DNA of 22,073 nucleotides, from contig FN648899.1 of the NCBI GenBank assembly GCA_000310025.1, forward strand, positions 1 to 22,073, written 5' to 3'. Made by a program: the position numbers and the translations under genes. The notes beneath the pieces are model-generated. The model made no database searches. It worked only from the letters and a program-made list of their open reading frames with translations, and was not told where the DNA came from. Shown piece by piece: positions 1 through 9,544 of this stretch (position 1 is its first letter; each line of letters begins with the position of its first letter). The stretch is from Ectocarpus siliculosus. Lineage: Eukaryota > Sar > Phaeophyceae > Ectocarpales > Ectocarpaceae.

Positions 1-673
1 ACAAAAAAAACTGTTTATGAATGATGTACGTGAAAATAGACGACTAAATTTAAACTTCATTGGCTTGAATCGAACATCCAAAACCAACCCATAACCATTA
101 AATAAAAACGAAAACACGCACAAAGAATTATGTATACGGAACAAAACGCTAGCACGGCGATCGGTTCCACCAAACCAACCGTACTATTGTTCAGCAGTAG
201 GCAACGCCGTCGACAATAACAAAAAAAAAGGCGCCCTCCTACCGCAACCCCTTGCGTCATGCTACGGGCCGAGTGGAAAACTGGCCCCATCCATCACCTC
301 AACAACACCCTTAGCAGGATGCAGCGCACCCTTCATGCGACTCGCCGAATACCTCAGGGCGCTTCGCGCTTGGTGATGTGAGAGCCTGATCCGGTGAGAA
401 CCCGGCGGCGTGCTCCGTCCCGGCTTTGTAGGGATGGGAGGTCAATGGTCTAACGACTACGGCATGCACGACTATGAGTACCCCCACCCCCGCGACAACA
501 ACCGCCCTCCTTCTTGGGGGACGCGTAACGGCGCCAGAGTAACAAGGCCAACCAACCGTCCATCGAGCAGCACGAGCCAGGTGGCACGTGGGTCCACGCG
601 CACGGGGCCCAGCACCACCTGGTTCGACGTCGCCCGACCAAGGGGTAGTAGGTCCTCTCACTCGACCGCGGCT

Positions 674-895
674 CGTTGCATAAGATAGCACACCCCCCTG
701 GACCGATTTTTACAGAAAGCTCGATATTTCTCCAGGACGAATAGGATGCCGAAAATGAAGTGTACGTTTTCGGAAAGCTCTAGACCAGACGGCTCCAACG
801 CCGCCATTTTCGGCACCGTCACTGTTCTTCCTGCGGAGATATCGAGCTTCGAAAATCGGTCAAGGGGGTGTGATATCTTACGCCATGCCACCTAC
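674..895. mobile_element. MITE-like element, copy 1
   Basis: Non-coding element of about 220 bp with long imperfect terminal inverted repeats. The left arm reads GATAGCACACCCCCCTGGAC and the right arm reverse-complements to a match (ATATCACACCCCCTTGACCG), extending through AAAGCTCGAT. The interior carries the family-typical GAAGAGGATGC-like and CCAACGCCGCC segments. Four more copies occur at 2023, 2251, 5034 and 20125. Confidence 0.75.
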
Positions 896-961
896 GGTAC
901 GCACGCCTGAGGAGCTGGGCGTTAGTTCGGGGGGACTCGCGAATGGGGCCGAATACAGTTC

Positions 962-1850
962 GCGCCCGCGACTAATAAACGAACCTTTACGAAAAATAAG
1001 GCTTAGATTTTGGCGGTGAATAAGAAAAGTCGCCTAAGAAACACGCCTACCTCAGCCGGCCGTGGACCCCTCACTAAACTCCATGCAATGACCGATGCTC
1101 GACCGTGGTAACGAAACAACAGGACATTGACGAGCTTCGACTCCGAATTGACGTTTCATAAACACCGGCATTTCACCTTGTATGAATCATCACACAAGAG
1201 GACATGGTACGAATCATCACACGAGAGGAAATGGTACGACCGCCCCTTTCGCCCGCCTAATGTTCGGCATGAACAGGGCCGTTCATGCCATTCTGTCCCG
1301 TAAGACCTAGTTCCGCCTAGTCGCGGACTATATGGCGTCCAGTTAGATCCATGCCAATTACAGCACCACAGTCGCACGGATCCAATCACATCAATTCGAA
1401 GTACAGAACGGGCCCCGATATAAGAAACGTCAAATATCGGGTCGAGCCTTTGGGCTGTCGCATCCTGCTGATTCTCTTGTTTTCTTATTTTCATTATAAC
1501 ACACCAGTACGGCAGCAGTGGCTGATGGGTATAGCGCAGCCCGCGGCGGTGCGGCGGCGCGAGCGCCGCCGCGAAAATATCTCCCCCCCCCCTACCAACA
1601 AATATTACATGAGCTAGGGATGGGTCGGGAGCATGGCAGCAACAGCATCATCAGTGGGACGTATTAAACACGCTCCCCCCGCAACCCCTTGTTTCTTACA
1701 TCTGGGGGGTATCGCACGATCATGTTTCTTATTGGGACGTTTCTTATGTTGTGGCCGAGATTGAGCTGAGTTTCTTAGCCCTGTTTTCTTATTCTTCGTG
1801 AAAAGTTGAGCCTTTTTTCTTTGACAGAATTTTTCTCAATTGCGGGCCCG
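962..1850. mobile_element. Element with GCGCCCGC ends, larger degraded copy
   Basis: The left end (GCGCCCGCGACTAATAAACG) and the reverse complement of the right end (GGGCCCGCAATTGAGAAA) match the termini of the better-preserved element at 4470-5022. Subterminal blocks rich in TAAGAAAC/GTTTCTTA are shared. The interior differs and includes a diverged unit of the 43-bp repeat found just right of it. No target duplication is clear and no protein is encoded, so the exact boundaries are uncertain. Confidence 0.5.
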
Positions 1851-1857
1851 TTCTGTG

Positions 1858-1990
1858 CAGCATCACAGACGTACGCATCCAATCAGATCAACTCCAAGTA
1901 CTGCATCAGAGACGTGCGCATCCAATCAGATCCATTCCAAGTACAGCATCGCAGGCGTACGCATCCAATCAGATCAATTTCCAATACTAC
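1858..1990. repeat. Three-unit tandem repeat, ~43 bp
   Basis: Three head-to-tail units share GCATCCAATCAGATC followed by a CCAAGTAC-like block. A fourth diverged unit lies at about 1349-1405 inside the neighbouring element. The period is not a multiple of three and no reading frame is conserved, so it is not coding. Confidence 0.8.
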
Positions 1991-2022
1991 AGCTTAGCTT
2001 AGGGTCTGTCCCCAGTTGCCGA

Positions 2023-2250
2023 TTACCGTAGGTTGCATGACGTAAGATACCACACACCCCGGTACCGATTTTGAAAGCTCGATTTATCAACAGCAGAATG
2101 GTGGGGGTGCCGAAACCAGCGGCGTTGAAGCCGTCTGATGAAGAGATCTCCGAAAACCTATCGTTTCGTTTGTGCATCCTCACTCGGTCACGTAAGAATC
2201 AAGCTTTGAATATCGGTCCACGGGGTGTGCTATCTTGTATCGTATACGGT
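2023..2250. mobile_element. MITE-like element, copy 2
   Basis: Same family as the element at 5034-5252. The left arm has TGCATGACGTAAGATACCAC and CCGATTTTGAAAGCTCGA. The right arm has AAGCTTTGAATATCGGTCCA, then the mirrored GTGTGCTATCTTG and CGTATACGGT. It abuts copy 3 directly. Non-coding. Confidence 0.75.
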
Positions 2251-2492
2251 ACCTCAGGTTGCATGACGTAAGATACCACACACTCCGGTACCGACTTTTT
2301 AAAGGCTTGACTACCCCCACGACGAAGAGAATGCCGAAATCAAATGACACGTGATCGGGAAGCTCAACGAGCGGGACGGTTCCAAAGCCGCCAGATTCGA
2401 AACCGCCTCTGTTTTTTGCTGTGGAGTGATCGAGCCGTTAAAAAATCGGTCCAGGTGGTGGTGTGGCTTCTTACGTCATGCAACATACGGTA
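2251..2492. mobile_element. MITE-like element, copy 3
   Basis: Begins at the end of copy 2. Terminal arms TTGCATGACGTAAGATACCA (left) and its mirrored GGCTTCTTACGTCATGCAAC (right) give a stem of about 45 bp with mismatches. The two adjacent copies may reflect insertion of one next to the other. Confidence 0.75.
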
Positions 2493-2499
2493 CATAGTG

Positions 2500-2590
2500 C
2501 TGCTGTATTCTCGTCTCCGTTTCTCCATCACTTTTAGAAAGTATTGGATTAGTTTCGATGAGGCCTCCTGTCCTGCACAAAGAGAACCTA
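2500..2590 (-). repeat. Dispersed ~75-bp 'B' repeat, solo copy
   Basis: On the minus strand this matches two copies near the right end of the DIRS-like element (19621-19700 and 19989-20061). All three share ACAGGA, CTCATC, AATCCAATAC and GAAACGGA. It is either a remnant of another DIRS-type element or an independent repeat. It lies about 45 bp into intron 2. Confidence 0.7.
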
Positions 2591-2640
2591 CCCCACATAC
2601 CGGCAATGATTTATTGGACTGCAGGCGTTTTAGTTCTCAC

Positions 2641-2856
2641 CGTGAAGTAGGGGAAGAGTTCGTTTTTCTCGTACCAGACCACGCAGCCGGCGCCGCGGTA
2701 GGTCATGGCCATCCCGACGATGCCTCCGATGGTGGAGTGGGTGGTGGACACGGGCAGCTCAAAGAAGGAGGCCAGCAGGAGCCAGATGCCGGTGGTGTAC
2801 ACGACGCACATGTTGCCGTACATCAGGATCCCCGGGTTGTCCTGGAAACACTCGAT
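2641..2856 (-). CDS. PiT-family phosphate transporter, exon 2
   Basis: Second coding exon (72 codons) of the transporter that begins at 8682. It begins after an AG acceptor (TCGGGCAG) and ends at the donor GTGAGA; both boundaries are phase 0. The peptide has the loop IECFQDNPGILMYG, a membrane segment (GIWLLLASFFELP) and the conserved half-domain motif PVSTTHSTIGG, then a segment ending VVWYEKNELFPYFT. PVSTTHS is the N-terminal-half counterpart of the motif seen in the exon at the right edge. The rest of the gene lies beyond position 1, so roughly 160 of the usual 500 or more residues are visible. A 75-bp dispersed repeat lies only about 50 bp past the donor. Long plus-strand frames over this exon are antisense shadows. 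Confidence 0.92.
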
Positions 2857-3323
2857 CTGCCCGAGTTTGGTATAATAGTGGCATTTGCGACGGCCCGGAC
2901 GAATCCGGCCAAAGGGCAACAAGGATCGAAAGAGATAAGACAAGACAGACAGACAGACGGAGAGAGAGAGGGGGAGAGAGACAGAAACATTGCGGGACAC
3001 CACGGTACAGAGGTCATGGTCCCGGTTTATTTAGCAATCCGTAGTGTCACAAAAATAACAAAATAACCGCTATCGAGGGCATCGCCGCTAAATAAACCGG
3101 ATTATTTGCAGACGTATATTACAGTAGAAGTTTGACTACCGAGAGGCAGCCGTGCACCGAAATTTGGGAATCGCTGTTCAGGGGCATCCCGCTAAACGGG
3201 GAACCGCTAAACCGGATCACGAACTACAGCTGTATTGAGCGATGGGGATATTAGAAGTAGATAAGGTAGCTCTTAGTGTGATTTCCGTGACAAGCGGTTT
3301 TTACCGCGGTGTAAAGAGCCGGT

Positions 3324-3583
3324 CGCCCCGGTGGTCTAGTGGTATCCTCGTAAACCGCTAGTCGCAGAGGTCGTGAGTCCGAATCCCCATGGGGTGAAAT
3401 ATTTACAGCACGTGCGGGTGACAGCGGAATGTAGCTGGAAAGCTCTCGTGAGTACCAAACTTCGACGCTAGCACCGTTGACGAGGGAAAGGGACGGCTGG
3501 GCCCTTCTCGCGATAAAAATAAAAATCAGCGCGCACCGCAGGAGGAAGGTGGGGCATGAAAATAAGTAAAAAGAAGACAAAAC
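3324..3583 (+). mobile_element. tRNA-derived SINE, copy 1
   Basis: The head resembles a tRNA: GCCCCGGTGGTCTAGTGGTA contains an A box and GAGTCCGAATCCCC a B box, both RNA polymerase III promoter elements. The T stem and acceptor stem pair poorly, so this is not a working tRNA. The body shares CTTCTCGC, ATAAAAAT and ACCGCAG blocks with copy 2, and the 3' end is GAAGACAAAA. It sits in intron 1, antisense to the gene. Confidence 0.8.
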
Positions 3584-4469
3584 CCCTGGTGTTTGTTTTA
3601 CCCTCCTGTGTGACCCTGGATGGTTGTAGTTGTACGAAAAAATTGTAACTACTGCAAAGTGTGGTACTCTACATACGCTGAAAAGTGTATTACACATCTC
3701 ACCACGAAAAAAGGGGGGACTGTCGCCATTATAAATAGGACGTAAACACAAAAACACGCACGATATGCGGTTTGCCACACCAATACTGTGTACAAGGAAG
3801 GGAAGCGAATGTGACTCTGTCACTGCTGTGTACAGCAGGCGTACGCGACGGACAGCAGTAGCTCTGTGTGCACGCGCAAATATGGGTGACAGAAAGTTGG
3901 TATGGCTTTCTGATGAAAGTATGCATATGCATGCAATACGCAATACAATGAATAGCATCACAGCGACACCGGAGCAGCGGCGCCGGAGCACACGGACGAC
4001 ATCGAACCGTGACGCACGGACGAGCATTTTGTGTTGTCAAATATTTTCCGTTTTTTTCCTGAACATTGGTGTGTATGTGACGACGTCACTGGTTTGTAGA
4101 GAGACGCGGCAGAGATGGCGCGGATAGCCCGGGTGCCTTTATTGTGTACCTGCATCGTGGAAGACCCCTTCAATGTGGAACGATTCCTAATCAGTGTCGA
4201 TCATTTACACTGCTGTGTCCAACACAGATGATCAGGGGTAGATTCGGTGAATGTCAATTGCAATGATGATGGCTTTGGTTGGTTGTTCTTTTTCACTTTA
4301 TGTCCACGGACGCATTCTGACAGCACTTCAGACAGCAGTTGCGCGCCCCGAACCTGTACCATGCCTACCATGGTGCTATTGTACAGGCAGCACTCCAGAC
4401 AGCTGTGCGCTGCAGTCGACATTCGTTGGTAAAGTGTAGGACAGGGGGGGCGATGCTGCTGTACAGCTA
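3584..4469. other. Intronic DNA without recognised feature
   Basis: No gene, RNA or transposon was identified. The stretch is scattered with CTGTGTACAGCAG-like words and CAG/CTG-rich segments. Open frames on both strands do not resemble known proteins. Confidence 0.6.
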
Positions 4470-5022
4470 GCGTCCGCAATTAAGAAACGCTTATTTCAGG
4501 TCCAGCCTCGATTTCTGTTTGGGCTATAAACTCAGCGTATGTCGTTCAGTTTCTCATATCATGTTTGTTATTTGGTCCAGCCCTCACGAGAGCTGGCGGA
4601 GAACACCATCAAAGCCGTGTACAGCAGACAGCATGTCGTGGTTCGCAGCCTGTCTGGTGTGCTGTGCCAGAGCTTTAGCGCCACCAGAGCAGAGCGCAGA
4701 GCCCGCAGGGGGCCGGAGGGGCGCCGCAAAAAAAAAACACTCCCCCCTCGGCGTACAACTAACAATAATGCACTATGGGAGGGGGGGGGTAGGGGGAGAG
4801 GGGGAAAGAGCGAGAGAGCTGTGGGGTTTGTTTCTTATTCGACACACTCCTCCGTAACCCCTCGTTTCTTTTGTAGTAGGGCAGCAGTCGCTGCTGTGCT
4901 TCTTATTGAGACATTTCTTACTGGGTGACCCAGATTGAGCTATGTTTCTTAACCGTATTGTCTTATTTTTCGTGACAAAGTGAGCCTATATTTCTTTTCA
5001 AATATTTCGTAATTGCGGGCGC
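4470..5022. mobile_element. 553-bp terminal-inverted-repeat element with TA target duplication
   Basis: The left terminus GCGTCCGCAATTAAGAAACG and the reverse complement of the right terminus, GCGCCCGCAATTACGAAATA, match closely. The element is bracketed by TA on both sides (4468-4469 and 5023-5024), the target duplication of Tc1/mariner-type elements. It encodes no transposase, so it would be non-autonomous. The interior holds a purine/G-rich block near 4780-4815 and GTTTCTTA motifs. A larger relative is at 962-1850. Confidence 0.72.
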
Positions 5023-5033
5023 TACCTGTAGTT

Positions 5034-5252
5034 ACCGTATATGACACAAGATAACACACCCCCTGGACCGATTTTCAAAGCTCGATTACTCCACGACGAA
5101 GAGGATGCATAAACGAAACAATACGTTTTCGAACAGCTCTCGACGAGACGGTTCCAACGCCGCCGTTTTCGGCGCTGTGACTCTTCCTGCTGTTGAGAAA
5201 TTGAGCTTTGAAAATCGGCCAAGGGGGTGTGTTATCTTGTGTCATATACGGT
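5034..5252. mobile_element. MITE-like element, copy 4 (best preserved)
   Basis: 219 bp with terminal inverted repeats of about 50 bp (ACCGTATATGACACAAGATA at both ends, with few mismatches inward through GATTTTCAAAGCTC). AGTT flanks both sides (5030-5033 and 5253-5256), a plausible 4-bp target duplication. No coding capacity. It lies 9 bp from the right TA of the element at 4470-5022. Confidence 0.82.
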
Positions 5253-5312
5253 AGTTGTGGTGTGTGGACGGGTAGTTCAGTTTTGGGCACGCAAACGTGC
5301 TGCAGGGATGTA

Positions 5313-5430
5313 GGTGTACCTCTTCGGGCTTGTGTACCTTTTCTAGCTAGTTTGCGCGTTCTTTCGATGATCTGATGGCTCTAGCATTTTTGTGACCACC
5401 GACCGCGTCTTTGCTTGACTTGAAGAATGA
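5313..5430 (+). repeat. Fragment related to the retroposon at 9309-9544
   Basis: Shares GTGTACCTC-TCGGGCTTGTG at its start and TAGCATTTTTGTGACCAC later, with moderate divergence. It loses similarity before any 3' tail. The following 540 bp (5431-5972) contains no recognised gene. Confidence 0.65.
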
Positions 5431-5714
5431 TACAAACTGAATGCTATGCCCTACCTACTATGCACCAGGTGTACCATTCTCATCTACTGCTGTAAACATC
5501 ACTGATACGTTACCCCAAAGGATCAAATACGTTTTGTAAATTAAAAAAACGGCGGGAAACAACTGCTGCCCGTGAAATTAAAAAATCTGTAGATTTGAAA
5601 AACGAGTGATGTACTACTGCTGTAGCCTTCGTTCCATCTTCCATGATTTTTACAATATTATTCCTAATATCTAACAAACCAGCAAGCTGTCAATAGACAC
5701 TGCGCCGTGTCCCC

Positions 5715-5820
5715 TGTGAAGGTTACATTTTACAATACACGACACAACGGAGGGATTCTCCCCGATATTTTGTCGTTGACCCAGTATAGAACTACAGGGG
5801 ATGTGTTGTACAATGTAACT
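5715..5820. repeat. Short inverted repeat
   Basis: GTTACATTTTACAATACAC at 5722-5740 is mirrored by GTGTTGTACAATGTAAC at 5803-5819, with a spacer of about 60 bp. It could form a hairpin or be a small inverted-repeat element. No function is evident. Confidence 0.5.
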
Positions 5821-5972
5821 TACCTATACAGATGTTGTACTTAGCACCAGCTGGCATCATTGATATAAATCATCAGTATATAGACTAAAAAAGACTCGAA
5901 ATAAGTCCAGTACCCAGCCGGTTCTCCTCCACTTACTGAAAAGACTCCACCACATCCCGTTCGCCTGTGGGT

Positions 5973-6692
5973 ATACAGGCTTGGCCAGCCAAGAAGCTGA
6001 CAAAATGGTTCAAAGCCAATTACACCACGATTTTTACGAGTTGGAACCTGAAATTTGGACAACATGTGGTTCGTATTAATATAACAGTACAACACATACA
6101 ACTGCGAGCCGTACTTTATATATTTGGTGTTTTTTCATGAGGTAGCCCTATTAGAGGAAAAATGGGAATCCTTTTGTTGTGTATAGGAGGACCAAAAAGA
6201 AAAAACTAAAACGTGCGGCTAGCAGTTGTATTGGTTTTAATAATACCAACGACATGTATGCCAAAGTTTCAGATTCCACCGCGTAAAAATCGTCATGTAT
6301 TTTGCGATAACCTCACATACATGTTCTTAACTGTCTTGTGTTTTGTATCGGATTCGTTTCGAGGCCGTAACTCTTGATGGAAGATGGTGTGAGGAGCCTT
6401 GCAACTACCATCATTTTTCTCGCAATGCTCCCACAGGTAAGCGCACACCAAATTTCAGCTTTTTCTGTGAAACTTTTTCCATGTTGATTTCAGTTCCGAA
6501 AGTATCCCCCACAACGCCGCCAATTGATCGTGTAATACCTGTACCTGAATCAACTCAGATTCGAAAAATTCTGGCATCTGCGTTTTTCCTATTGTCTCAG
6601 AAGAGTAACCACCAAATTTCAAGCCTAATTTCGTGGAAACGACAGCGTGAGACACCAACGAAAGTGAGCTTCTTGGCTCGCCCAGCTTGTAT
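5973..6692 (+). mobile_element. 720-bp inverted-repeat transposable element, copy A
   Basis: The ends carry inverted copies of GCCAGCCAAGAAGCT: left at 5987-6001, and right at 6667-6692 as AGCTTCTTGGCTCGCCCAGC. A second copy lies inverted at about 9014-9986. The two share most of their length, including a CCGCGTAAAAATCGTCATGT block and the segment holding CGAGGCCGT (6360-6368). This is the uninterrupted version of the site where copy B holds an insertion. Short frames conserved between copies (SELIQV...LHDQLAA) may simply reflect DNA similarity. There is no transposase, so it is probably non-autonomous. Confidence 0.75.
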
Positions 6693-6699
6693 CTCGAAT

Positions 6700-6785
6700 G
6701 GGTAGTCTTTCTGTCTGTGTATTTATTTTTCCTTAATTAGCAACTGACACGAGTTTTAATGTGAAGACAACAACAACAACAATCA
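6700..6785 (+). repeat. Retroposon 3' tail fragment
   Basis: TTAGCAACTGACACGAGTTT followed by TAATGTGAAGACAACAACAA matches the 3' end of the retroposon at 9309-9544 and the CAA-repeat tails at 7335-7375 and 21870-21893. It is probably a 5'-truncated insertion. Confidence 0.65.
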
Positions 6786-6997
6786 CACTCACCAGTTGGC
6801 GGTGTGTTCTTAAAAAGTGGAAAACAAACAACAACAATAAATTTCTTCGCGATCTGGCGACATGGGTGCTCCTGTTACGCGACCCCTTGCACTTCCACTG
6901 CCGTTCTCAGTTCGATGCACCTGCTGTGCGGCAGCATGCTGGTGCTACTGCTGCTACTGGGGAGACGCTACTGCTGTTTACCTTGTAGCAAAGGCTC

Positions 6998-7308
6998 GCC
7001 CCGGTGGTCTAGTTGGTATCCTCGAACCCTTCTAGAGGTCACAGGTCAGGGGTTCGAATCCCGGCGTAAGCGAGCTTTTCTTGCAAAGTGAGTTTTTCTC
7101 TCGCTTCCACTCCTGGCCTAGTGGACAGCGCTAGTTCGTGTGTACACAGAGGGAAGAGAGTGCTGAACTCTTCTCGCATTAAAAATCGCAGGCAAAGTAC
7201 CGCAGAAGGGGAGGGTAGAGAGGGGCTCCTCTGTGTGAACACGAGTTGGAGTAAACGGCACTAATGCTGTGAGCGCTGATTTGAAGTGAAGACAAAAAAA
7301 AAAAAAAA
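6998..7308 (+). mobile_element. tRNA-derived SINE, copy 2
   Basis: The head GCCCCGGTGGTCTAGTTGGT holds the A box and GGGGTTCGAATCCC (about 7049-7062) a near-perfect B box. The body matches copy 1 in CTTCTCGCATTAAAAATCG and ACCGCAGAAGG, and the element ends in GTGAAGAC plus about 15 A. The anticodon arm is not tRNA-like, so this is a retroposon and not a tRNA gene. It faces a minus-strand retroposon tail within about 30 bp. Confidence 0.87.
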
Positions 7309-7317
7309 TGCTGCATT

Positions 7318-7500
7318 TTTTTTTTTTTCTTGATTGTTGGTGTTTTTGTTGTTGTTGTCTTCACATTAAAAACCGTTCCGATCTCTCTCTACCCAGTACC
7401 TTCGTATGTCCGTACTGATCCAACACTCGACGCGGTCGATTCCCGTGGTCACAGGTTAACTTACCCTAAAAAGGTACACTCAAATAAACTGGCCCCGAGG
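7318..7500 (-). mobile_element. Retroposon 3' end, minus strand
   Basis: On the minus strand the segment runs through GACCACGGGAATCGACCGCG and GATCGGAACGGTTTTTAATG and ends GTGAAGACAACAACAACAA. A homologous segment lies at about 21750-21893 on the plus strand. The two are roughly three-quarters identical by eye. The 5' end was not located. Confidence 0.7.
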
Positions 7501-8340
7501 GGTTCGCAAGTCAATAGAAATCAACGACAGATATTCTGGGATCCTCCACTCCCTCTTCGCGCTATGCGAGGTATCAACTGAGACTAGCACTCACTATCCA
7601 TCACGGGCCGGAGAGAAAGAGGTACACCCCCTTGGTTCAATCTTGGTACTTCACAACGCAAGCAGAGACAAGGCCATCTGGCACAGAAAAAGAGAGAAAA
7701 AAAGAGAAAAAAAAAGAAAAGATATGACACAACGAAACCATCTCTATCTATGAAAAAAGAGCCTGAGACAGATTAGCAATGGATTCATAGCGTCAGAAAG
7801 TACCTGTATGTCTACCATTTCCCAGACAGCATATAGGGACATCTCCCCTGCGGGGAACAGGCTCAACAAGGCAGTTTGGTAGCTGTCTTGTGTGTCTCAT
7901 ATATGTTATGTTGGGAAGTTTTTTTGGATGCGGACCAAATGAGTGTGTGTGCGTGATGCAACAAATAAACCGCCAAAAATAAAGGTGCGTGCCGCCTATG
8001 GTACCGTGTGGTACGCATGCAGTGCATACGCCGGCCCTCGCACATGAAAAAAGGAGTCAATCAATCACCGAGAACGAACGATAGAGAATGCTGCTGTGCC
8101 GCGGGCAACCCTACTACTGCAGCAACCCAGGCCGTCGCAGGCACCGACCGGGCATGGAGAGCGCACGTGTGCGCCTGAGTCATGAGGTTTATGCTACAAT
8201 ATTTAGATTCTTCTGCTGTAGTCCCAAAAATTTCGGAAGCGGGAGTTGTCGGCACCCCCAAAAAGGGAGGGTGTGCGTGGGGGAAGACGAGATCCAGGGA
8301 TACGGGTATCAGCAGGGGCGAACAAAAGCAAGACACCAAC
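7501..8340. other. Intronic DNA without recognised feature
   Basis: Contains an A/G-rich run near 7686-7720, but no gene, RNA or transposon terminus that I recognise. CTG/CAG-rich words increase toward exon 1. Confidence 0.6.
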
Positions 8341-8418
8341 AGGCTACGACGATGATGCTTCGTACTGCGGCAGCAGCAGCAGCAGGAGTTGTTGTGGTTC
8401 GGTCGAGGGCACACTCAC

Positions 8419-8682
8419 GTCCGCGATGCCCTTCCGGATGGTCTTGGTAACGTGCGAGCCCAGGAACACAGCCCCCAAAAATTCGAAGACTCCCGCGAGC
8501 ACGACGGCCTGCTTGATGGTCAGCGCCTTGGCGCCCACGGAGGTGGCGAACGCGTTGGCGACATCGTTGGCCCCGATGCCGAAGGCGGCGAAGAAGGCGC
8601 CAAACGCCGCCACGATAAGGATCCAGAGGAACTGATCCGTAGCCTCCGGCGCAAGGATGCGCTCTTCAAAAGTTACCTCCAT
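8419..8682 (-). CDS. PiT-family phosphate transporter, exon 1 (N-terminus)
   Basis: First coding exon of a sodium- or proton-coupled inorganic phosphate permease of the PiT/PHO4/SLC20 family, an integral membrane transporter. The 88 codons start at an ATG with A at -3. About 18 leader residues precede the first membrane segment. The family signature GANDVANAFATSVGAK (residues 37-52) is intact, followed by a second hydrophobic segment (about 56-77) and a TIRKGIAD end. The donor GTGAGT follows the codon for Asp88, giving a phase-0 intron. Joining to the exon at 2641-2856 gives the expected RKGIAD-IECF sequence, matching the layout of known family members. The next 5.6 kb on the minus strand is a transposon-rich intron. 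A further non-coding 5' exon cannot be excluded. No damage is visible in this exon. Family assignment is confident; the exact substrate coupling is not shown. Confidence 0.93.
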
Positions 8683-8990
8683 CGTCCTTCCTTATCTTTC
8701 CTAAGCGAGCGGTGAAATGGCTATGTTCTCGGCAAACAAACACCGAGCACGCACGCCTGCGAGAGAGAGGTAGCGTGCGTGGGGTGATGGCGTGCGCCTT
8801 GAAGGAGACGCCGGGGTAGGGAGGTGCCGGTAGCCGCTGCTGCTGTGTATGTGCTGCGGTCGAAAAAAATTGAAAGAACACCACCAACCACCAGGCAGAT
8901 GAAGAAACCCCGAACATATGAAAGGAGGCATGTTGCTGTAGGGGTCCAACAAAAAATACTTGAATTACAAGCTGGGGCTTGCTGGGCTTG
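8683..8990 (-). promoter_or_regulatory. Presumed 5' flank of the PiT gene
   Basis: About 330 bp separate the start codon from the transposable element at about 9014. No TATA box or other core promoter motif is convincing. No competing upstream ATG lies close to the start on the minus strand. The short distance means the element contributes part of any larger promoter. Confidence 0.35.
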
Positions 8991-9308
8991 GGCTTGGCTG
9001 GGCCGCCTTTCTTTGCTGGGCCAGCCAAGAAGCTCACTTTCGTTGTTTCGCGTCTCATTTGGTCTCATGCTGCCGTTTCCACGAAACAGAACTTTTCGAT
9101 TCCGAGTTGATTCAGGTATTACACGATCAATTGGCGGCGTATAGTGGGGGATACTTGCGGTACTGAAATCAACATGGAAAAAGTTTCACAGAAAAAAAAG
9201 CTGAAATTTGGTGTGCGTGCGCTTATACCTGGGACGGGAGCATTGCGAGAAAAATGATGGTAGTTGCAAGGCTCCTCACACCATCTTCCATCAAGAGTTA
9301 CGGCCTCG

Positions 9309-9544
9309 GTGTACCTCCTCGGGCTTGTGTACCCTTTCCTTGCTAATAGTGTGCGTGTTCTTTAGATCTTCTGATGATAGTTTTTAGCATTTTTGTGACC
9401 ACGGGCCGAGTCTTTGCTAGATAGATTTTTTTTGGGATTATTAGCAACTTGACACGAGTTAGTTGCTAGATAGATTTTTTTGAGATTATTAGCAACTTGA
9501 CACGAGTTAGTTTAATGTGGAGAAAAACAAACAAAAACAAAAAA
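9309..9544 (+). mobile_element. Retroposon nested in copy B, with 9-bp target duplication
   Basis: Bounded by ACGGCCTCG on both sides (9300-9308 and 9545-9553). Copy A contains this site once and uninterrupted (6360-6368 on the opposite strand). The insert has a GTGTACCTCCTCGGGCTTGT start, a duplicated 48-bp block containing TTAGCAACTTGACACGAGTT (about 9413-9511) and an A-rich tail GAGAAAAACAAACAAAAAC. The structure is that of target-primed retroposition, plus strand, probably 5'-truncated. Confidence 0.88.
9413..9511 (+). repeat. 48-bp tandem duplication
   Basis: Two near-identical head-to-tail units, each running from GCTAGATAGATTTTTT to GACACGAGTTAGTT, within the nested retroposon. Confidence 0.88.

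Larger units (their letters stand above)
1..2640 (-). other. Intron 2 of the PiT transporter gene (partial)
   Basis: The DNA downstream of the donor at 2635-2640 on the minus strand shows no further transporter exon before the left edge, so the intron is at least 2.6 kb. Positions 1-670 hold no recognisable gene. A tRNA A-box-like stretch (TGGTCTAACGACTACGGCATG, about 448) is present without a convincing B box. The remainder consists of repeat elements listed separately. Confidence 0.7.
2857..8418 (-). other. Intron 1 of the PiT transporter gene (5,562 bp)
   Basis: Defined by GTGAGT at 8413-8418 and the AG at 2857-2858, both read on the minus strand. It holds two SINEs, a TA-flanked inverted-repeat element, a MITE, a 720-bp inverted-repeat element and a minus-strand retroposon tail. 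I see no host coding sequence inside it. The 258-codon minus-strand frame at 3251-4027 crosses SINE DNA and resembles no protein I know. Confidence 0.85.

Noticed and set aside
2344-3066. 240-codon plus-strand open frame
   Set aside because: It is antisense to transporter exon 2 and crosses a MITE and the B repeat; the minus-strand protein match is far stronger.
3324-3395. tRNA gene
   Set aside because: A and B boxes are present, but the acceptor, anticodon and T stems pair poorly and a shared body and A-rich tail follow, as expected for a SINE. The same applies to 6998-7080.
3251-4027. 258-codon minus-strand open frame in intron 1
   Set aside because: It runs through SINE copy 1 in antisense, has no recognisable domain and an irregular composition; it is most likely a chance frame.
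8960-9166. Protein fragment with SELIQV-LHDQLAA conserved between the two 720-bp copies
   Set aside because: The conservation follows DNA identity of the copies, frames are broken differently, and no family is recognised.
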